31,109 bases of DNA from the NCBI GenBank assembly GCA_938004015.1, contig CALKWU010000061.1, positions 1-31,109 of the forward strand. Reading direction: 5' to 3'. The notes under the pieces were generated by a model that searched no databases, was not told the origin of the DNA, and worked only from the letters and a program-made list of their open reading frames with translations. The position numbers and the translations under genes are program-made. The DNA comes from an uncultured Oceanobacillus sp. (GTDB taxonomy: Bacteria > Bacillota > Bacilli > Bacillales > Amphibacillaceae). How positions within the stretch are numbered: the first letter of the stretch is position 1; every line of letters starts with the position of its first letter. Of this stretch, positions 30,005 through 31,109 are shown one piece after another.

Positions 30005-30506
30005 AGACCATAAAAATACAGCACCGGAACGGGTGAAATGCGCAGTCATCACCGTCAGTGACACCCGGAATAAAACGAACGATAAAAGTGGTCATTGGAT
30101 TGTTGAACAGCTGACGGAAGCTGGACATGAAGTTACCTGTTATGAAATCGTTCCGGATGAAGTGGAAATCATCCGAGCGACGGTGAAACAACTGGCGAAA
30201 AATAAAGATGTCGACGCGATGATTTTGAACGGGGGGACGGGGATCGCTACTCGGGATGTGACGATTGAAGCGGTTCAGCCGCTATTTGTCAAAGAAATCC
30301 CCGGGTTCGGCGAATTGTTTCGGATGATCAGTTACCAAGAAGATATCGGCAGTGCCAGCATGTTGTCACGAGCTACTTGTGGAACGGTTAACCATCGGCT
30401 TGTTTTCATTTTGCCGGGTTCGACCGGAGCAGTGAAGTTGGGGATGAAGAAATTGATTCTTCCGGAAATTGCCCACGGTGTTGGTGAATTGAAAAAAGAC
30501 TTGTAA
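29997..30506 (+). CDS. moaB: Molybdenum cofactor biosynthesis protein MoaB
   Basis: 169 residues. MoaB/MogA-fold enzymes adenylylate molybdopterin before metal insertion. Motifs are AVITVSDTRN, the MPT-binding LNGGTGIATRDVT, and PGFGELFRMISY. It overlaps mobA by 8 nt and has TTGAGGGAT just upstream of ATG. It is the last gene of the rightward operon; a strong terminator follows. Confidence 0.92.
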   Translation: MHEDHKNTAPERVKCAVITVSDTRNKTNDKSGHWIVEQLTEAGHEVTCYEIVPDEVEIIRATVKQLAKNKDVDAMILNGGTGIATRDVTIEAVQPLFVKEIPGFGELFRMISYQEDIGSASMLSRATCGTVNHRLVFILPGSTGAVKLGMKKLILPEIAHGVGELKKDL

Positions 30507-30512
30507 TATAAG

Positions 30513-30551
30513 AAGACCAGACGAGCGGATTTACGTTGTCTGGTCTTGTTT
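30513..30551. terminator. Terminator between moaB and convergent moaC
   Basis: A perfect 10-bp stem AAGACCAGAC / GTCTGGTCTT (30513-30522, 30538-30547) is followed by GTTTG on the plus strand and by TATTACAAG on the minus strand. It probably serves both genes. Confidence 0.8.
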
Positions 30552-30555
30552 GTAT

Positions 30556-31044
30556 TCATGACTTCCTTCGATAATCTCCGCTTTTTCCCCCGCTTTTTTC
30601 CAGCAGATACGTTTCTCCGATGACGATCCCCTTGTCTAAGGCTTTACACATGTCGTATACCGTCAAAGCTGTCGTCGTCGCTGCAGTCAATGCTTCCATT
30701 TCAACCCCCGTCTTGCCGGTCGTTTTTACTTTTGCATGGATGAGCAATTCATAGCTGTCATTTTCTTTGTGTTTCCACTCAAAAGAAATGGAGACGCCAC
30801 TTAACGGGATGGGATGACACATTGGAATAAGTGCAGGGGTCTGTTTAGCTCCCATAATTCCGGCGACTTCCGCAACCGCCAACACATCTCCTTTTTTATT
30901 TTTATGACCGATGATGTTTTCATAGATTTCTTTGGAAACGAGCACACTGGAACGAGCGATGGCGACACGCTTTGTTGCAGTCTTTTCCGAAATATCGACC
31001 ATTCTCGCCCGTCCTTGTTCATTAAAATGGGTAAACTCCGTCAA
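30556..31044 (-). CDS. moaC: Cyclic pyranopterin monophosphate synthase MoaC
   Basis: 162 residues. It converts the MoaA product to cyclic pyranopterin monophosphate (precursor Z). Signature segments are MVDISEKTATKRVAIA, MGAKQTPALIPMCHPI, the KTGVEMEALTA motif and DMCKALDKG with the catalytic Asp-Lys. The start is TTG at 31044, after AAAGGGGGAA. It is transcribed toward the moaD-mobA-moaB operon. moaA and moaE are not in this window. Confidence 0.92.
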   Translation of the reverse strand: MTEFTHFNEQGRARMVDISEKTATKRVAIARSSVLVSKEIYENIIGHKNKKGDVLAVAEVAGIMGAKQTPALIPMCHPIPLSGVSISFEWKHKENDSYELLIHAKVKTTGKTGVEMEALTAATTTALTVYDMCKALDKGIVIGETYLLEKSGGKSGDYRRKS

Positions 31045-31078
31045 CTTGATTCCCCCTTTGTCTCATCTGATTATGTCT

Positions 31079-31107
31079 ATTGTAATTGAAGGACATTGCC
31101 TTGGCAA
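31079..31107 (-). promoter_or_regulatory. Sigma-A promoter of moaC
   Basis: On the minus strand TTGCCA (31102-31107) and TACAAT (31079-31084) are exactly 17 nt apart; transcription should start about 28 nt before the TTG start codon. Confidence 0.75.
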
Positions 31108-31109
31108 AA

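Noticed and set aside
1..31109. CRISPR array, prophage or intact insertion sequence
   Set aside because: No regularly spaced repeats, no phage structural or integrase genes, and no intact transposase were seen.

Overview
The window looks like a chromosomal segment of a Bacillaceae-type Firmicute. Shine-Dalgarno sequences are strong, sigma-A promoters and intrinsic terminators are typical, and several gene sets match Bacillus subtilis in order and length: sigM-yhdL-yhdK, dgk-dck, a sigO/rsoA pair, a yvrJ-family gene and a pbuE-like pump. A mevalonate-pathway mvaS sets it apart from B. subtilis. No phage, CRISPR array or intact insertion sequence is visible. The first 6.7 kb is clearly more AT-rich than the rest and holds several decayed genes.

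Layout. Positions 1-103 hold the start of a leftward gene cut by the window edge. 215-2094 is the ECF sigma factor operon sigM with its two membrane anti-sigma proteins. 2178-2972 encodes a phospholipase A2-like, 12-cysteine protein without a signal peptide. 2973-6260 is a decayed region (remnants of a LysR regulator and other genes, a long palindrome) around a glutaredoxin-like gene and a two-part sigma factor (sigO/rsoA type, leftward). A degenerate tRNA-like element and a yvrJ-family operon follow at 6118-6693. Then come selO (6833-8287); serA behind a ZTP riboswitch and a glycine riboswitch in series (8387-9986); a pbuE-like purine pump with a terminator in its leader; and a beheaded glycosyltransferase. 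A leftward catabolic-looking operon (GntR regulator, Fe-type alcohol dehydrogenase, ThDP enzyme, BASS transporter, SDR) spans 17427-11904. Next are dgk-dck, a globin-coupled chemoreceptor with a zinc-binding tail, an RDD protein, a two-component flavin monooxygenase pair, mvaS, a yneR-type gene, and finally a formate-dehydrogenase-like and molybdenum-cofactor block (membrane cytochrome b-like protein, FdhF/YdeP oxidoreductase, fdhD, moaD, mobA, moaB, moaC).

How genes may work together. The most striking pattern is one promoter-like motif, TTGTTTT-N14-CTCTTT, found with identical spacing upstream of three units: the split sigma factor operon, the yvrJ-family operon, and the signal-less phospholipase A2 gene. 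This suggests a small regulon in which a split sigma factor drives an exported-looking lipase and a tiny membrane protein, reminiscent of clostridial sigma/holin/toxin loci. The second notable feature is the tandem ZTP-glycine riboswitch controlling serA. The right-hand block joins a molybdopterin oxidoreductase to its sulfurtransferase and cofactor genes under a promoter overlapped by a perfect CcpA (cre) site.

Three related palindromic GGGACAGTCCC-type repeats lie at gene ends (11835, 19007, 20905).
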